Below are positions 61,891 to 64,000 of a stretch of 64,000 nt of DNA, piece after piece. The position numbers were made by a program, and so were the translations under genes. The stretch spans positions 62,001 through 126,000 of the forward strand of contig NZ_LPNO01000053.1 of assembly GCF_001952855.1 (NCBI RefSeq), given 5' to 3'. The DNA is from Pseudomonas sp. ATCC PTA-122608. GTDB lineage: Bacteria > Pseudomonadota > Gammaproteobacteria > Pseudomonadales > Pseudomonadaceae. The notes beneath the pieces were generated by a model. That model ran no database searches. It was not told where the DNA came from and saw only the letters and a list, made by a program, of their open reading frames with translations. The stretch's first letter is position 1. Each line of letters begins with the position of its first letter.

Positions 61891-64000
61891 GCCAGATCAA
61901 TCGCCTGTCCAACGGTGGCCGCATCGACCGTAACAAAGCCCTGAGCTTTACCTTCAACGGCCAGAGCTACAAAGGCTTTGAAGGCGATACATTGGCCGCC
62001 GCACTGCTGGCCAACGGCGTCGACATCATCGGTCGCAGCTTCAAGTATTCCCGCCCGCGCGGCATCTTTGCCGCCGGTGCCGAAGAGCCGAATGCGGTGT
62101 TGCAGATCGGCGCTACCGAAGCCACGCAAATCCCTAACGTGCGTGCCACGCAACAGGCGCTGTACCAGGGTTTGGTCGCCACCAGCACCAACGGCTGGCC
62201 GAGCGTGAACAACGACATGATGGGCATTCTCGGCAAGGTCGGCGGCAAGCTGATGCCACCGGGTTTCTATTACAAAACCTTCATGTACCCGCAATCGTTC
62301 TGGATGACTTACGAGAAGTACATCCGTAAGGCTGCAGGTTTAGGCCGCTCGCCGACCGAGAACGACCCGGACACCTACGACTACATGAACCGTCATTGCG
62401 ACGTGCTGATTGTGGGCGCTGGCCCTGCCGGCCTGTCCGCTGCATTGGCCGCTGCCCGCAGTGGCGCACGGGTGATCATCGCGGACGAGCAGGAAGAGTT
62501 CGGCGGTTCCTTGCTGGACTCCCGTGAAAGCCTCGATGGCAAGCCGGCGGCCGAGTGGGTTGCCAGTGTTATTGCTGAGCTGAAATCCCTGCCGGACGTG
62601 GTGCTGCTGCCTCGCGCCACCGTTAACGGTTACCACGACCATAACTTCCTGACCATTCACGAGCGCCTTACCGACCACCTCGGTGACCGTGCGCCGATTG
62701 GCCAGGTGCGTCAGCGTATTCACCGGGTTCGCGCCAAGCGTGTGGTGCTGGCGACCGGCGCGTGTGAACGTCCGCTGGTGTACGGCAACAACGACGTGCC
62801 GGGAAACATGCTGGCCGGTGCGGTCTCCACTTATGTGCGCCGCTACGGCGTGGCGCCGGGTAAAAAACTGGTGCTGTCGACCAACAACGATCACGCCTAC
62901 CGCGTTGCACTGGACTGGTTTGATGCTGGCCTCTCCGTGGTGGCTGTGGCCGATGCGCGCCACAACCCGCGCGGTGCACTGGTTGAAGAGGCGCGTGCCA
63001 AAGGCATCCGCATCCTCACCGGCAGCGCCGTGATCGAGGCCCGTGGCAGCAAGCACGTCACTGGCGCCCGCGTGGCCGCCATCGATGTCAAAGCCCACAA
63101 GGTCACCAGCCCCGGCGAATGGCTGGACTGCGACCTGGTCGCCAGCTCCGGCGGCTACAGTCCGGTGGTTCACCTGGCCTCACACTTGGGCGGCAAGCCG
63201 ACCTGGCGTGAAGACATCCTCGGTTTTGTACCGGGCGAAGCACCGCAGAAACGCGTGTGCGTCGGTGGTATCAATGGCGTCTATGGCCTCGGCGACTCCC
63301 TGGCCGACGGTTTTGAAGGTGGCGTGCGCGCAGCCAGCGACGCCGGTTTCGCGCCGGTGGAAGGCACGCTGCCCAAAGCCTTGAGCCGTCTGGAAGAGCC
63401 GACCCTGGCGCTGTTCCAGGTGCCTCACGAGAAAGCTACCGCACGGGCGCCGAAGCAATTTGTCGACCTGCAAAACGACGTCACCGCCGCCGCCATCGAA
63501 CTCGCCACCCGCGAAGGTTTCGAGTCGGTAGAGCACGTCAAACGCTACACCGCATTGGGCTTCGGCACCGACCAGGGCAAGCTCGGCAACGTCAACGGCC
63601 TGGCCATCGCGGCCCGTTCGCTGAACGTGACCATCCCGCAGATGGGCACCACCATGTTCCGTCCCAACTACACGCCGGTGACGTTCGGCGCAGTAGCTGG
63701 CCGTCACTGTGGGCACATCTTCGAGCCGGTGCGCTACACCGCGCTGCAAGCCTGGCACGTGAAAAACGGCGCCGAGTTTGAAGACGTCGGCCAGTGGAAG
63801 CGCCCGTGGTATTTCCCGCGCAACGGTGAAGACCTGCACGCCGCCGTGAAACGCGAATGCCTGGCCGTGCGCGACAGCGTCGGCCTGCTGGACGCGTCCA
63901 CCCTCGGCAAGATCGACATTCAGGGCCCGGATGCCCGCGAGTTCCTCAACCGCATCTACAGCAACGCCTGGACCAAGCTCGACGTGGGCAAGGCCCGCTA
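61887..64000 (+). CDS. soxA: Sarcosine oxidase subunit alpha SoxA (5' part)
   Basis: Starts at ATG 61887 (GAAGG upstream, overlapping the soxD stop) and stays open to the right edge: 704 codons of an expected roughly 1000. N-terminal Fer2-like domain (about 18-110, LSFTFNGQSYKGFEGDTLAAALLANGV), NAD domain VLIVGAGPAGLSAAL at about 172-186, then RVVLATGACERPLVYGNNDVPGNM, and the start of the C-terminal tetrahydrofolate (GcvT-like) domain near residue 600. It passes the methyl group of sarcosine to THF. soxG is expected beyond the window. Confidence 0.95.
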   Translation, partial: MSQINRLSNGGRIDRNKALSFTFNGQSYKGFEGDTLAAALLANGVDIIGRSFKYSRPRGIFAAGAEEPNAVLQIGATEATQIPNVRATQQALYQGLVATSTNGWPSVNNDMMGILGKVGGKLMPPGFYYKTFMYPQSFWMTYEKYIRKAAGLGRSPTENDPDTYDYMNRHCDVLIVGAGPAGLSAALAAARSGARVIIADEQEEFGGSLLDSRESLDGKPAAEWVASVIAELKSLPDVVLLPRATVNGYHDHNFLTIHERLTDHLGDRAPIGQVRQRIHRVRAKRVVLATGACERPLVYGNNDVPGNMLAGAVSTYVRRYGVAPGKKLVLSTNNDHAYRVALDWFDAGLSVVAVADARHNPRGALVEEARAKGIRILTGSAVIEARGSKHVTGARVAAIDVKAHKVTSPGEWLDCDLVASSGGYSPVVHLASHLGGKPTWREDILGFVPGEAPQKRVCVGGINGVYGLGDSLADGFEGGVRAASDAGFAPVEGTLPKALSRLEEPTLALFQVPHEKATARAPKQFVDLQNDVTAAAIELATREGFESVEHVKRYTALGFGTDQGKLGNVNGLAIAARSLNVTIPQMGTTMFRPNYTPVTFGAVAGRHCGHIFEPVRYTALQAWHVKNGAEFEDVGQWKRPWYFPRNGEDLHAAVKRECLAVRDSVGLLDASTLGKIDIQGPDAREFLNRIYSNAWTKLDVGKAR

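Overview
The window looks like chromosomal DNA of a fluorescent pseudomonad (Pseudomonas fluorescens group). The evidence is high GC, strongly Pseudomonas-like proteins (GbdR, CdhR, GbcAB, DgcAB), a gene order that follows from memory the PA5372-PA5418 region of P. aeruginosa, and about twenty REP/REPIN repeats with the pseudomonad cores GGAGCGAGCTTGCTCGCGA or GGAGCGGGCTTGCTCGCGA. I see no rRNA, tRNA, CRISPR array, transposase or integrase. Homology statements are from recognition, not from a search.

Layout. 1-18.3 kb is mixed housekeeping and accessory DNA: a small DUF6124-like gene behind a C4-antisense-RNA-like leader, a secreted alanine/broad-specificity racemase, a cytosolic-looking PL7 alginate lyase, a REC-PAS-GGDEF-EAL protein, a YgjP-like metallopeptidase with a small wHTH protein, ElaA, a periplasmic solute-binding protein, YccS, a HI0933-type flavoprotein, DbpA, MdtD, a solo RhlA and a TldD/TldE-like pair. 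From 18.5 to 64 kb the window is dominated by catabolism of quaternary amines: betIBA with divergent betT, choXWV, sdaB, gbdR, the carnitine operon caiX-cdhC-cdhA-cdhB plus a gamma-butyrobetaine hydroxylase, cdhR, a dipeptidase-DUF5943-dgcA-dgcB-etf operon, gbcA/gbcB, ltaE, glyA and soxBDA (soxA runs off the right edge).

How it works together. BetT and ChoXWV import choline and betaines, and CaiX feeds carnitine to an ABC permease. BetBA oxidise choline to glycine betaine. The hydroxylase, CdhA, CdhC and CdhB turn gamma-butyrobetaine and carnitine into glycine betaine. GbcAB, DgcAB (with an ETF-like pair) and SoxBDA(G) remove the three methyl groups to give glycine. GlyA makes serine and SdaB makes pyruvate. 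Two paralogous GlxA/AraC regulators (GbdR, CdhR) and BetI control this. I see a perfect 20-bp BetI palindrome, 20-21-bp-spaced GCGAC-type direct repeats at the choX, caiX/cdhR and gbcA/gbcB control regions, and a sigma-54 promoter ahead of gbdR.

Least explained: (i) four phased modules with DnaA boxes at 48.6-49.2 kb, resembling a replication-origin or DnaA-titration locus; (ii) a divergent permease/amidase/amino-acid 2-monooxygenase module at 52.5-56.9 kb that looks inserted in the betaine island; (iii) the C4-like RNA at 447-520 with two matching target segments; (iv) a possible terminated small RNA at about 32.0-32.14 kb beside gbdR.
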